Shown here: piece after piece, positions 12,825-21,685 of the stretch
Position numbering within the stretch: position 1 is the stretch's first letter
Layout of the letters: every line of letters starts with the position of its first letter
Assembly: GCA_963812085.1 (NCBI GenBank)
Contig: CAWETL010000009.1
Coordinates: forward strand, 124,001-188,000
Length of the DNA stretch: 64,000 nucleotides
Origin: SPDF01 sp963812085
Lineage (GTDB): Bacteria > Gemmatimonadota > Gemmatimonadetes > Gemmatimonadales > GWC2-71-9
Reading direction: 5' to 3'
The notes under the pieces: generated by a model
Told to the model about the DNA's origin: nothing
The model's input: only the letters and a program-made list of their open reading frames with translations
Databases searched by the model: none
Translations under genes and position numbers: made by a program

Positions 12825-12850
12825 CGAGGGCGCCCCGCGGGGCGCCCTCG
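12825..12850. terminator. Bidirectional terminator hairpin (26-bp perfect palindrome)
   Basis: A 26-bp perfect palindrome (arms 12825-12836 and 12839-12850) lies between the convergent stops of SURF1 (12819) and the M19 dipeptidase (12867). There is no clear T-run, but position and stability suit a shared terminator. Confidence 0.6.
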
Positions 12851-12866
12851 AACGATGGCTGTCGGC

Positions 12867-14153
12867 TCAGTGGGCCGGGAGCGAATCCAGCTGCTGGATC
12901 GTCTTGGTCGACGGCGGCCGCTCCGCCTGGAGCCGCTTGGCGACGGCTTCGTTGGCGCGCATCACGCGCAACACGTTCAAGCCCGCCAGCTTCTTCAGGT
13001 CGGCGTCCTTCCACCCGCGCCGAATCAACTCAGCGAACAGGTAAGGGAACTTCGAGACGTCCTCGAGGCCGGCGGGGGTGACCGGGCCCATGCCGTCGAA
13101 GTCGCTCCCGATCCCGATGTGATCCACGCCCGCGATCTTCCGGACGTGCTCGATATGATCGGCCACGTCGCTGATGCTGGTCGTCGGGCGGGGATTGGCG
13201 GCCACCCACGCTCGGACCTGGGTCCGCACGGCGGCGGAATCCGCCCCGGTGGCGAGCAACGCCGTCACCACGGAGTCACGGGAGGCCTCCCAGGCGCCGA
13301 ACTTCGTGTTCACGAAACTGGGAACGAAGGTCACCATCACCACGCCGCCGTTCTTCGGCAGCCGCTGCAGGATCGAGTCGGGCACGTTGCGCGGGTGGTT
13401 GGTCAGGGCCCGGGTGGCGGAATGCGAGAAGATGACCGGCGATTCCGTCACGGTCAGCGCGTCGCTCATCACGCCGGGCGAGACGTGCGCCAGGTCGACC
13501 ATCATCCCCAGCCGGTTCATCTCGTGCACCACCTCTTTGCCGAACGGCGTGAGCCCGCCGTGCGCGGCCGAGTCGAGCGCCGCGTCCGCCCAGGCCAGGG
13601 TCACGTTGTGCGTCAGCGTCATGTACCGCGCGCCGAGATCGTAGTAGACCCGGAGCGCTCCCAGCGAATTCTCGATGGCGTGGCCGCCCTCGACACCGAG
13701 CAGTGAGCCGATCTTGCCCGCCTTGAAGGCCTTCTCGATGCCGTCGGCGGTGGTGACGAACGCGAGGTCCTTCGGGTACGTCGCGATCATCCGGCGGGCG
13801 ATGTCGAATTCCTCGAGCTGCATCCGGGCGTAGCCGCTGTCCTTGGCCTCGCCGGGGATGTAGATGGACCAGAACTGCGCTCCCACCTCGCCCGCGCGGA
13901 GCCGCGCGATGTCGGTGTTGCCGAGGGTCTGGGTGTTGAGGTTGTACGCCTGCACGTCCATCGGCGCGGTCTTCGAGGTGCGGATTTCCCAGGGCAGGTC
14001 GTTGTGCCCGTCGATCAGCGGCACGGTCTTGAGCAGGGCGCGGGCGTGCGCGAGGGCGGCATCCTCCTGCGCGCCGGCGGGGAGCGCCACGAGGGCCAAC
14101 GCCACGAGGGCGCCGCCGACGGCGCGGGCGAGTACTCGGACATCAACTGGCAC
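12867..14153 (-). CDS. Membrane dipeptidase, peptidase family M19
   Basis: Zinc dipeptidase of the renal-dipeptidase family, which hydrolyses dipeptides (some members accept D-residues). Motifs seen: IDGHNDLPW (HxD metal site), LGVEGGH (bridging Glu), FSHSATRALTNHPRNVPD (metal His and substrate Arg), and GIGSDFDG (catalytic-site Asp). An N-terminal hydrophobic stretch ending LPAGAQ indicates export. I start at GTG 14153 because it gives a compact signal peptide and an 11-bp overlap with the upstream gene; ATG 14189 is an alternative that adds 12 residues. It is the last gene of a minus-strand run starting with the acyltransferase. Likely role: periplasmic peptide turnover. Confidence 0.9.
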   Translation of the reverse strand: MPVDVRVLARAVGGALVALALVALPAGAQEDAALAHARALLKTVPLIDGHNDLPWEIRTSKTAPMDVQAYNLNTQTLGNTDIARLRAGEVGAQFWSIYIPGEAKDSGYARMQLEEFDIARRMIATYPKDLAFVTTADGIEKAFKAGKIGSLLGVEGGHAIENSLGALRVYYDLGARYMTLTHNVTLAWADAALDSAAHGGLTPFGKEVVHEMNRLGMMVDLAHVSPGVMSDALTVTESPVIFSHSATRALTNHPRNVPDSILQRLPKNGGVVMVTFVPSFVNTKFGAWEASRDSVVTALLATGADSAAVRTQVRAWVAANPRPTTSISDVADHIEHVRKIAGVDHIGIGSDFDGMGPVTPAGLEDVSKFPYLFAELIRRGWKDADLKKLAGLNVLRVMRANEAVAKRLQAERPPSTKTIQQLDSLPAH

Positions 14154-14532
14154 CGTTGTCCTGTCCCTTCTGGCCGCCGCGGCGGCCACGATATGGGTGA
14201 ATCGCGATCAGCTCCGGACGCTGCGTGAACTCGGGGCAAATCGTCCGGTCGAACTCGTAGGGACCGCCCGTCTCCGAGTCGGTCCACGGAAACCCCCGGC
14301 AGACGAGCGGGTAGAACGGCTCGGCGTGGAGCTCGCACGAATTGTCCACCAGGAACGCGCAGCGCCCGCCGCGCACCCGGGTCCGCCACTCCCCCCAACG
14401 CGTCTCGTAGATCCGGTCCTCCCCGAACCGCGCCCGGATGGCGGCGGCCTCGGCCTCCGCCAGCGTCGTCCCGAAGGCGCAGCAGGCGGAGGTGTGCGGA
14501 CAGGGATAGCAGGGCAGTGCGGGAAACGTCAC
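14143..14532 (-). CDS. YkgJ/CxxCxxCC-type cysteine-cluster protein
   Basis: A 129-residue protein starting at a GTG that overlaps the stop of the phosphatase gene (GTGA), so it is probably translationally coupled. The N-terminus carries PCYPCPHTSACCAFG, and later come GRCAFL, NSCELH, YPLVCRGFPW and TICPEF. This is the cysteine pattern of the YkgJ-like family (putative zinc or iron chelating). An ATG further upstream exists only inside the phosphatase gene in another frame. Biochemical role is not established for the family. Confidence 0.75.
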   Translation of the reverse strand: MTFPALPCYPCPHTSACCAFGTTLAEAEAAAIRARFGEDRIYETRWGEWRTRVRGGRCAFLVDNSCELHAEPFYPLVCRGFPWTDSETGGPYEFDRTICPEFTQRPELIAIHPYRGRRGGQKGQDNGAS

Positions 14533-16157
14533 CGCGGCGCCCGGGCCACTTCGGGCAGCGGCACACCGTCGAGCCGTTCGGTCGGCCGGATGCCGAGCCG
14601 CTGCGCCAGGGTCGGGGCGATGTCCACGCTCCGCACCGCTCGCGTCACCGTCCGGGGCTGGAGGCCGTCGCCCCAGAACACGATCGGGATCTGCACGTCC
14701 ATTGGCCACGGCGTCCCGTGGTCCGCACCGACCGGCCAGGTGCCCCAATAGAGGCCCTGGTGGGCCGTGACCGCGGCGAGCCAGCCGAACTCCGCCGGGA
14801 TCGTGTGCCGCCACCGGGCGGCGAGCGGATCGGTTGCCGGCGCGACGGCGAGCGATCGTGGCGTGTAGACCCGCTCCACGTAGGGCTGCGCGGCCAACTC
14901 GCGCGCGAGGACCCGGCTCAGGCTGTCAGGATCCACCCCTCGGGCGCGTAACGCGGCGACGTCCGCCGTCACGATCCCGAGGTCGAACCGGATGCCGAAA
15001 TCGGTCCGCCACCGTTCACGCAAGGTGCGCGCAAGTGCACGTACGATCCCCGACGGCGAGACCCGGACGGCCTGCGCAACGGGAGCGCCGGGCGACTGCT
15101 CCGGGATCGGCTGCACGCCATGATCGGCCGCCAGCACGAACACCGTGTTCGCGGCGGGCACCGTCGTGGCGAGGGAGTCGAGGAACTGCGCAAGGTACCC
15201 GTCGAGCCGGAGCAGCATGTCGTGCATCTCCCTCGAGTCGGGCCCATAGTCGTGCCCCACCTCGTCCACCGTGGAGAGCGAGATGGAGAGCAGGTCGGTG
15301 TGGCCCTCGCGCGTGCCGAGGCCCAGGGTCGCCACGCCGGTGAGCGCGAGGTCGATCGTGAGCGAGTCCATCCAGGGGAAATGGATCACCTGGGAGTCGG
15401 CGGCCGGAACGTCCGCGGGCAACAGGTGCGGAAAGGTGGCGCGCCCGTCCGGACCCCGCTCCGTCGGCAGGCTGTCGCGCTCGTTGTAGTCCGCTTCCGG
15501 CTTGAGGAGATCCCAGCTCCGACCGGCCAGTCGCTGGACCGGGTTTCGGGCATTCCACTGGGAGACCCAGGCCGGGATCGTGTCACGATAGTACCGGCTG
15601 GTCGAGAAGAACCCGCGGTTGGACCACCAGTACACCTGTTCCCTCGACCGCCCGACCGGCAGAATGGCGCCCCGGTCCTTCCGGGATACGGAAAGGACCC
15701 GTGTCGTGGAGTCCCGGGCGAGCATCCAATCGAGCAGAGTGGTACCCCGGAAGCGTCGCGGGGACGCGCCGACGGCGCCGGGGTCGCCGATGACCGTCGC
15801 GAGCGAATCCGGGACGCCCAGGTCGTTCGTGACGATCCCTGTATGGGACGGGAACCGGCCCGACAGGAGGGTGGAGTGTCCGGGCGCCGTCTGGGTGATC
15901 GCATGGTCCTGCTGGCCGCGGGTGTAGACCACCCCCTGGTCGAGGATGCGCTTGAACCCCCCGGTCCATTCCGAGCGGTAGCGCAGCAGTTCGTCGGGCC
16001 GGAACTGATCGATGACGACCAGGACGACGAGGCGTGGGGCGGAGTCCGCCGGCGGCACGGCAGGGCGGCTGGTTGGGGACAGCGCGAGCGCGCCGGCGAG
16101 GAAGAGGACGGTGGGTCCGAGCATTGCCGAAAAATACCCCGCCCGGAGCCGGATCAT
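14529..16157 (-). CDS. Alkaline phosphatase superfamily enzyme, PafA-like
   Basis: A 542-residue exported phosphohydrolase. Motifs of the superfamily, in order: VVLVVIDQFRPDEL (metal Asp), TQTAPGHSTLLSGRFP (Thr nucleophile), DEVGHDYGPDS (metal Asp/His), LAADHGVQP (metal Asp-His) and GADHGTPWP (final His). A Thr nucleophile in TAPGH is typical of PafA-like monoesterases and nucleotide pyrophosphatase/phosphodiesterases rather than E. coli PhoA. A hydrophobic N-terminus (LGPTVLFLAGALAL) suggests secretion; ATG 16124 would give a cleaner signal peptide. It lies 13 bp after the acyltransferase stop and overlaps the cysteine-cluster gene. Likely role: phosphate release from organic phosphates. Confidence 0.88.
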   Translation of the reverse strand: MIRLRAGYFSAMLGPTVLFLAGALALSPTSRPAVPPADSAPRLVVLVVIDQFRPDELLRYRSEWTGGFKRILDQGVVYTRGQQDHAITQTAPGHSTLLSGRFPSHTGIVTNDLGVPDSLATVIGDPGAVGASPRRFRGTTLLDWMLARDSTTRVLSVSRKDRGAILPVGRSREQVYWWSNRGFFSTSRYYRDTIPAWVSQWNARNPVQRLAGRSWDLLKPEADYNERDSLPTERGPDGRATFPHLLPADVPAADSQVIHFPWMDSLTIDLALTGVATLGLGTREGHTDLLSISLSTVDEVGHDYGPDSREMHDMLLRLDGYLAQFLDSLATTVPAANTVFVLAADHGVQPIPEQSPGAPVAQAVRVSPSGIVRALARTLRERWRTDFGIRFDLGIVTADVAALRARGVDPDSLSRVLARELAAQPYVERVYTPRSLAVAPATDPLAARWRHTIPAEFGWLAAVTAHQGLYWGTWPVGADHGTPWPMDVQIPIVFWGDGLQPRTVTRAVRSVDIAPTLAQRLGIRPTERLDGVPLPEVARAPR

Positions 16158-16170
16158 AGCCCCCGGCTGC

Positions 16171-17274
16171 TCAGAGCCGGATGAACCACCGCCGGCGGTG
16201 CAGAAACGCGGTCAGCCCGAACATCAGGAGGACGCTGCCCAGCGCAAAGAGCAGTGAACCGTTCCACGGGCCCGCCAGCGGACGCAGCACGTTTTCGTAC
16301 AGCCAGTCCTTGGCATCGACCGGGGTGCCATCGGGTCCGGGCAGGGTCCAGAGCACGAGCAGCCGGGCCAGAAGGCCCGAGACCACGAACGCGAACAGCG
16401 CGTTGGTACCGAACACCTCGAACGGACGGGCCCATGCGCCGCGGCGCCGTACATCGACGATCCAGTAGCAGGCCGCGAGCGCCTGAAACGCGATGCCCCC
16501 GGAAAACAGGACATACGAGCTGGTCCAGAGGCTCTTGTTGATCGGGAACCACGCATTCCAGGTCACACCGGCCACCAGGAGCGCAGCCCCGGTGAGGAGC
16601 AGCCCGGTGGCGCGCTCCCCCGGCGTGGCCTCCCCGAGGAGGCGCTCCCCCGCGAACGTGCCCAGCAGGCAGGTGGCGACGGCGGGAAGGGTGCTGAGGA
16701 TGCCCTCGGGGTCGAACTCCGGGGTCCAGAGGTGGCCACCGAGCAGCAGGCGATCGAGCCAGGCGCCGAGATTGCCGGCCTGGCTCAGGTCGCCCGCGAC
16801 GCCGCCGGGCACCGGCACGAATGTCAGCAGCGCCCAGTAGCCCACGAGGAGCAGTACCGCGATCCGGCGCCGCATCGCGGGCCCGAACCCGAGGAAGATG
16901 AACGCGGTGAGGGTGTAGACGACCCCGATCCGCTGGAGGACGCCGGGAATCCGGATCGTGGCGAGCCGGTAGTGCGGGAACCCGTTCAGCAGGAGACCGA
17001 TCAGGACGATCAGCGCGCCACGGACGAGCGCCTTCCTTGCGAGGCTCCGCCCCGTGGCGCCGGCGGCTTCCCGCCTCGTGAACGCGACGACGAGGGAGAC
17101 GCCGACGATGAACAGGAAGAACGGGAAGATGAGGTCGGTCGGCGTCCACCCGTTCCACTCGGCGTGTTCCAGCGGCGGGTACACATACGCCCAGCTTCCG
17201 GGATTGTTGACCAGGATCATGGCCGCCACGGTCATGCCGCGGAACACGTCGAGCGAGCGGAGGCGCCCCGTCAT
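16171..17274 (-). CDS. HGSNAT/NagX-like membrane acyltransferase (COG4299 type)
   Basis: A 367-residue multi-pass membrane protein. The start at ATG 17274 gives the family N-terminus RLRSLDVFRGMTVAAMILVN and lies 16 bp after the DUF481 gene; an upstream in-frame extension to 17454 lies inside that gene and is not supported. Conserved pieces include GWTPTDLIFPFFLFIVGVS, GVLQRIGVVY, EGILSTLPA, FPINKSLWTSSYVLF and FGTNALFAFV, as in bacterial relatives of heparan-alpha-glucosaminide N-acetyltransferase. Such proteins are thought to move acetyl groups across the membrane onto amino sugars; the actual substrate here is unknown. Confidence 0.87.
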   Translation of the reverse strand: MTGRLRSLDVFRGMTVAAMILVNNPGSWAYVYPPLEHAEWNGWTPTDLIFPFFLFIVGVSLVVAFTRREAAGATGRSLARKALVRGALIVLIGLLLNGFPHYRLATIRIPGVLQRIGVVYTLTAFIFLGFGPAMRRRIAVLLLVGYWALLTFVPVPGGVAGDLSQAGNLGAWLDRLLLGGHLWTPEFDPEGILSTLPAVATCLLGTFAGERLLGEATPGERATGLLLTGAALLVAGVTWNAWFPINKSLWTSSYVLFSGGIAFQALAACYWIVDVRRRGAWARPFEVFGTNALFAFVVSGLLARLLVLWTLPGPDGTPVDAKDWLYENVLRPLAGPWNGSLLFALGSVLLMFGLTAFLHRRRWFIRL

Positions 17275-17290
17275 CCGCGGCCCCGTCGGG

Positions 17291-18040
17291 TCAGAAGGTG
17301 ACCTGCAACCCGGTGGTGTAGAGGTTGTCGGTGCGCGCGAAGCCCGGCTGGGGCGCGTTCTGGTACTGCAGCACGTACGAGGCCTTGAGCGCGAGGTGGC
17401 CCGCCACCGGAGCCACGATCGCGGCCTCGTTGTTGATCCGGTAATCGTTGCCATCCTGCAGGTTCGGCAGGTAGACGAAGATGTCCTGGAAGTACGCCTT
17501 CTCGGTGAACGAGAACCGGTACTTCACCTGCCCCCGTGCCGTCGGAAATGACGTGTTCAGTCCGCTGGTGAATTCCTGCTGGAAGAACGAGAAGCCCCCG
17601 TCGAGGTCGAGCGTGTGACGGGTGCCCTGGACGGCTGCGAAGGAAAGGCCGAGACCCTCCTGCCATCGCGTGGTGATGCCGAGGAACGGGTTCCGGTCCC
17701 AGCTCCCAAGCCCGTACGCTTTCCACCGCGCGGAGAGCAGGTAGGCCGGCTGCACGACCACCGCATACTCGTTGGCCGACTCCACGCCGTTGGTCTGCCC
17801 GTTGACCATCCTGGCGGCCTGCGTGATGTCCCACCTGCCCTTCAGGTACTCGAGCTTCTGGCCGAGGTTGAAGGTGGTCAGGTCGGTGTTGCCGGAGGCG
17901 GCCACCAGGCCGATGTCGATCGAGCCCTTCAGGGGACTCTTCTTGGTCGTATCGGCGGACTGGGCCCCGGCGATGCGAGGCGCACCGAGCAGCGCGAGCG
18001 CCGCGACGAGGAGGGGGGCCGCGAGGCGACGGAGCGTCAT
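17291..18040 (-). CDS. DUF481-family outer-membrane protein (YdiY-like)
   Basis: A 249-residue protein with a signal peptide ending RIAGAQ and a strong ribosome site (GGGAGGAATGC before ATG). After a short linker the sequence KGSIDIGLVAASGNTD is the hallmark opening of the DUF481 barrel, followed by alternating strands and a C-terminal aromatic (LQVTF) typical of BAM-recognised barrels. Family function is unknown, with some members linked to salt or acid stress. It is followed at 16 bp by the acyltransferase gene, so the two are probably co-transcribed. Confidence 0.88.
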   Translation of the reverse strand: MTLRRLAAPLLVAALALLGAPRIAGAQSADTTKKSPLKGSIDIGLVAASGNTDLTTFNLGQKLEYLKGRWDITQAARMVNGQTNGVESANEYAVVVQPAYLLSARWKAYGLGSWDRNPFLGITTRWQEGLGLSFAAVQGTRHTLDLDGGFSFFQQEFTSGLNTSFPTARGQVKYRFSFTEKAYFQDIFVYLPNLQDGNDYRINNEAAIVAPVAGHLALKASYVLQYQNAPQPGFARTDNLYTTGLQVTF

Positions 18041-18083
18041 GCATTCCTCCCAACGGGGGGACAGGGGTCTGGGGATACGGCGA

Positions 18084-18102
18084 GGGCGCCGAGACGGCGC
18101 CC
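18084..18102 (-). terminator. Hairpin downstream of mscL
   Basis: A 7-bp GC-only stem (18084-18090 with 18096-18102, 5-base loop) lies between the mscL stop and the DUF481 start. It lacks a T-run, so termination is likely but not certain. Confidence 0.4.
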
Positions 18103-18138
18103 CCGGAAGTTAGGCCAGCCGCTGGGCCAGCGGCAACG

Positions 18139-18594
18139 TCAGCTGGCCGCGAGGGCCGAGGTGCAGTGCCCGCACTTGGTGGCGGCGATCGGGACCGACA
18201 TCCGGCAGTAGGGACAATCCTTGGTGGTGGCCGGCGCTGGCGGGGCCTCCTTGCGATCAAGCCGGCTGACCAGGCGGACGATCACGAAGACCGCGGCGGC
18301 AACAATGAGAAAGGTGATCACGACGCTGATGAACTGGCCGTAGTTGAGGGTCGCCGCGCCGGCCGCCTTCGCGGCGGCGAGCGAGGGGTAGCTGCTGAGC
18401 CCGTCGGCACCCGGCTTGAGCACGAGGTAGAGGTTTGAAAAATCGACGCGGCCGAGCGCAAGGCCGAGCACCGGCATGATCAGGTCGTCCACCAGCGACC
18501 CGACGATCTTCCCGAAGGCGGCGCCGATGATCACGCCGACCGCCAAGTCCACCACGTTGCCACGCATGATGAACTTCTTGAAGTCCTCCAGCAT
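18139..18594 (-). CDS. mscL: Large-conductance mechanosensitive channel with C-terminal zinc ribbon
   Basis: MscL opens on membrane stretch and releases solutes during osmotic downshock. The ATG at 18594 has GAGGAGG just upstream; an earlier GTG would add ten residues. The N-terminus MLEDFKKFIMRGNVVDLAVG and the pore helix GVIIGAAFGKIVGSLVDD are classical, the periplasmic loop contains FSNLYLVL, and TM2 follows (FISVVITFLIVAAAVFVIV). In place of the usual short cytoplasmic bundle, the tail carries CPYC-x11-CGHC, a rubredoxin/zinc-ribbon knuckle, making the protein 151 residues. The ribbon is the unusual part; it might bind Zn2+ or a partner at the channel's cytoplasmic end. Confidence 0.93.
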   Translation of the reverse strand: MLEDFKKFIMRGNVVDLAVGVIIGAAFGKIVGSLVDDLIMPVLGLALGRVDFSNLYLVLKPGADGLSSYPSLAAAKAAGAATLNYGQFISVVITFLIVAAAVFVIVRLVSRLDRKEAPPAPATTKDCPYCRMSVPIAATKCGHCTSALAAS

Positions 18595-18625
18595 CTCGGC
18601 CTCCTCGGGGAAGAAGAATGACACA

Positions 18626-18649
18626 CGCCGGGATCAGGTGATCCCGGCG
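18626..18649 (-). terminator. Terminator of the first OmpA gene
   Basis: An 11-bp perfect stem (18626-18636 with 18639-18649) lies 33 bp past the ompA-like stop and upstream of mscL. On the minus strand it is followed by a T-rich stretch (TGTGTCATTCTTCTT). A good candidate intrinsic terminator. Confidence 0.6.
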
Positions 18650-18681
18650 CGCATCCTCAAGCTACGACGTACTGCCGGCGG

Positions 18682-20088
18682 TCATGGCAACTGCTTCAGC
18701 ACCACCCGCCGGTTGTTGGCCCGGCCTTCCGCCGTCTTGTTGGTGTCGATCGGGAACTTCGGCCCATACCCCTTGGCTGTCAACATGCTCGCCGGGACAC
18801 CCTTGCTGATCAGGTAGTTCATGACCGCCTCGGCGCGCTGCTGCGAAAGCTTGTTGTTGTGCGCCAGGCTGCCGGTGTTGTCGGTGTAACCCGCCACCTC
18901 GTAGTGCGCACCGGACGGGTTGTACTGCGCCGCATTCGCCACCCGGTCCAGGATGCCGGTCGAGGTCGGATCCAGCGTCGCGCTGTTGACCGCGAACGTC
19001 ACGCCCTGGAGCACCATCTGGGACTTGCCCGCCTCGAAGAGCACCGGGCAGCCCGTGGCCGTGACCTGCATGCCGGCCGGGGTGTTCGGGCACTTGTCGA
19101 GGTAGTCCGCCACGCCGTCGCCGTCCGAGTCGACCGGGCAGCCGTTGGCGGTGACCTTCGTGCCCGCCGGGGTGTCGGGGCACTTGTCGAGCCCGTTGTA
19201 CACGCCGTCGGCGTCCTGGTCGCCCGGGCAACCGCTGGCGTCCACCGTCGCACCCAGCGGGGTGTTCGGGCACTTGTCCATGTTGTCCGTGACGCCGTCC
19301 TTGTCCGCGTCGCCGAACGGACAGCCAGTCGCGTCCACCTTGGTCCCGGCGGGCGTGTTCGGGCACTTGTCCTTGTCGTTCACTACGCCGTCGCCGTCGC
19401 TGTCCTTCGGCAGTGCGCAGCCGTTGGCGTCCACCGGCGTGCCGACCGGCGTGCCCGGGCAGAGGTCGGCGCTATCGACCACGCCGTCCTTGTCGGAATC
19501 CTTCGGCGCCTTGTGGCCGCCGAAGGCCAGGCTCAGCATGGCGTCCACGCCCATGTCGAACCGGCTGTCGTTCGCCGCGCTGGTCTCGTTGAACGGATTG
19601 ATGATGTAATCGCCGGTCCAGTCCACCCGCAGGGTCAACGCCCTCGCACCCCCGATGCGCAGGCCGACCAAGGCGCCAGGGCCGGCGTCGTTGTCGGTGG
19701 TCGTCCCGTAATACGACTTGAGACTGTCACCACCCCAGGCGTTATATACCGCGCCGAGGCCGAAGATCGCGGTGAAGGCCTTGCCCATCGGCGCGTTGTA
19801 GGTCAGGCGACCGTGAATGGGCATTTCGGTCATATCCGGCCCGGTGTACCCGGCCACCGACGGCTGGGTGGTGTAGTAGAAGACGTCTCCCTCCAGACCG
19901 ATCTTGTCGCTGAACATGTACCCCAGCCGGCCGCCAAAGCCGACCTTGTCGTTCAAGCCGAGCGTGTCGGCGTAGAACGGGAGGCCGGCACCGACGCCGA
20001 TCTGGAACTGGCCCTTCGACTGGGCATGCGCGGGCACGGTCGCCGCGAGGGCTATCGCTGTGGTGAGAACCAAGAGTTTCCGGATCAT
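18682..20088 (-). CDS. OmpA-family protein with thrombospondin type-3 repeats (copy 1)
   Basis: A 468-residue envelope protein: signal peptide ending VPAHAQ; N-terminal barrel of about 170 residues; five calcium-binding-type TSP3 repeats (units such as DSDGDGVVNDKDKCPNTPAG, each with an acidic DxDxDG loop and a Cys pair); then an OmpA C-terminal peptidoglycan-binding domain (NSATLDPTSTGILD, GYTDNTGSLAHNNKLSQQRA, NNRRVV). Likely tethers the outer membrane to peptidoglycan, with the TSP3 stalk as a Ca2+-stiffened spacer. It lies downstream of a tandem paralogue with its own terminator between them. Its 3' half is almost identical to that paralogue's. Confidence 0.93.
   Translation of the reverse strand: MIRKLLVLTTAIALAATVPAHAQSKGQFQIGVGAGLPFYADTLGLNDKVGFGGRLGYMFSDKIGLEGDVFYYTTQPSVAGYTGPDMTEMPIHGRLTYNAPMGKAFTAIFGLGAVYNAWGGDSLKSYYGTTTDNDAGPGALVGLRIGGARALTLRVDWTGDYIINPFNETSAANDSRFDMGVDAMLSLAFGGHKAPKDSDKDGVVDSADLCPGTPVGTPVDANGCALPKDSDGDGVVNDKDKCPNTPAGTKVDATGCPFGDADKDGVTDNMDKCPNTPLGATVDASGCPGDQDADGVYNGLDKCPDTPAGTKVTANGCPVDSDGDGVADYLDKCPNTPAGMQVTATGCPVLFEAGKSQMVLQGVTFAVNSATLDPTSTGILDRVANAAQYNPSGAHYEVAGYTDNTGSLAHNNKLSQQRAEAVMNYLISKGVPASMLTAKGYGPKFPIDTNKTAEGRANNRRVVLKQLP
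19021..19385 (-). repeat. Near-identical TSP3-coding tract shared with 20596-20960
   Basis: By eye, this stretch matches 20596-20960 (offset 1,575 bp) over some 360 bases with very few differences, for example one G/A change in the codon before an Arg/Thr-Gly-Cys unit. The flanking barrel-coding parts of the two genes differ much more. This is the signature of gene conversion or a very recent partial duplication. Confidence 0.8.
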
Positions 20089-20196
20089 GAATGGCTCCTG
20101 AGAGTGGACACCCCTCCCCTGGCGACGACGGAACGCATCCGGACGCCCGGGGAGAGGTTAGCGCCCCGAAGGTACGCTGGCGAGTATGAAAAGACA

Positions 20197-20225
20197 CGCG
20201 CCGGAATCGTGAAGATTCCGGCGCG
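20197..20225 (-). terminator. Intrinsic terminator between the two OmpA paralogues
   Basis: A perfect 12-bp stem (20197-20208 with 20214-20225) with a 5-base loop. On the minus strand it is followed at once by TGTCTTTTCATA. It lies 31 bp after the stop of copy 2, so the paralogues are separate transcription units. Confidence 0.8.
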
Positions 20226-20255
20226 CGCCCCTTAACTCCTAGCGACTGCTGGTGC

Positions 20256-21685
20256 TTACGGCATCTGCTTCAGCACCACCCGCCGGTTGTTCGCGCGACC
20301 AGCTGCCGTCGCGTTGGTGTCGATCGGGAACTTCGGCCCATACCCCTTGGCCGTCAGCATGCTCGCCGGGACACCCTTGCTGATCAGGTAGTTCATGACC
20401 GCCTCGGCGCGCTGCTGCGAGAGCTTGTTGTTGTGCGCCAGGCTGCCGGTGTTGTCGGTGTAACCCTGCCACCTCGTAGTGCGCACCGGACGGGTTGTAC
20501 TGCGCCGCATTGGCCACCCGGTCCAGGATGGCGGTCGAGGCCGGATCCAGCGTCGCGCTGTTGATCGCGAACGTCACGCCGGAGAGGACCATCTGGGTCT
20601 TGCCCGCCTCGAAGAGCACCGGGCAGCCCGTGGCCGTGACCTGCATGCCGGCCGGGGTGTTCGGGCACTTGTCGAGGTAGTCCGCCACGCCGTCGCCGTC
20701 CGAGTCAACCGGGCAGCCGTTGGCGGTGACCTTCGTGCCCGCCGGGGTGTCGGGGCACTTGTCGAGCCCGTTGTACACGCCGTCGGCGTCCTGGTCGCCC
20801 GGGCAACCGCTGGCGTCCACCGTCGCACCCAGCGGGGTGTTCGGGCACTTGTCCATGTTGTCCGTGACGCCGTCCTTGTCCGCGTCGCCGAACGGACAGC
20901 CAGTCGCGTCCACCTTGGTCCCGGCGGGCGTGTTCGGGCACTTGTCCTTGTCGTTCGTGACGCCGTCGCCGTCGCTGTCCTTCGGGAGCGAGCAACCGTT
21001 GGCGTCCACCGCGTCACCCGCGGGGGTGTTCGGGCAGAGGTCGGACTTGTCCACCACGCCGTCCATGTCCGAATCCTTCGGCGCCTTGTGGCCGCCGAAG
21101 GCCAGGCTCAGCATCGCGTCCATGCCGAGGTCGAAGCGGCTGTCATCCGCGGTGGGGGAGCCCAGGACCGTGTTGGTGGTCGCGTTGATCGGGTTGGTGA
21201 TGTAGTCGCCCGTCAGGTCGAACCGGATGGACACCGGACCGCCGGCGCCGAAGCGCAGGCCGATCAGGCCGCCCGGGCCACCGTCGGTGCTGCTGGTCGT
21301 CCCGAAATACTCGTTCATCTGCGTGCCATACCACCAGTTCTTCGCATACCCCGCACCCAGGATGAAGCCGAGGCCGGCACCAAGCCCGGTGTTGAACGTC
21401 AGGCGCGCGTGCATCGAGTTCTCGCCGATGCTACACGCCGGTGTAGGCGTTGTCTCGACGGCTGGGTCTTGTACCCGAACGCGTCCACTTCGATGCCGAT
21501 ATGGTCGGAGAACATGAAGCCGAGCCGGGCACCCGGACCGACCTTGTTCTCAAGACCCAGCGAGGAGGTATAGAAGGGAAGGCCGGCACCGACGCCGATC
21601 TGGAACTGGCCCTTGGACTGGGCGTGCGCAGGCACCGTCGCCAACAGGGCCACGCTGTGCAGAGGACTGAGAGTTTACGGATCAT
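20256..21685 (-). CDS. OmpA-family protein with thrombospondin type-3 repeats (copy 2; apparent frameshifts)
   Basis: Same architecture as copy 1: signal peptide (MIRKLSVL... VPAHAQ), a diverged barrel, five TSP3 repeats and an OmpA domain ending VVLKQMP. The frame must change near 21652 (one base missing), 21457 and 21434 (one extra each), and 20466 (one extra T relative to copy 1). After correction the gene encodes 475 residues against 468 for copy 1. The ATG at 21685 is chosen because MIRKL and its upstream CAGGAGCC match copy 1. Four errors in one gene could mean a pseudogene, but the perfect match to copy 1 around 20466 argues for consensus errors. Confidence 0.8.

Noticed and set aside
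20256..21685. OmpA copy 2 as a true pseudogene
   Set aside because: Possible, but the frame breaks are single bases, one is an extra T inside a tract otherwise nearly identical to copy 1, and similar breaks occur in essential genes of this window.
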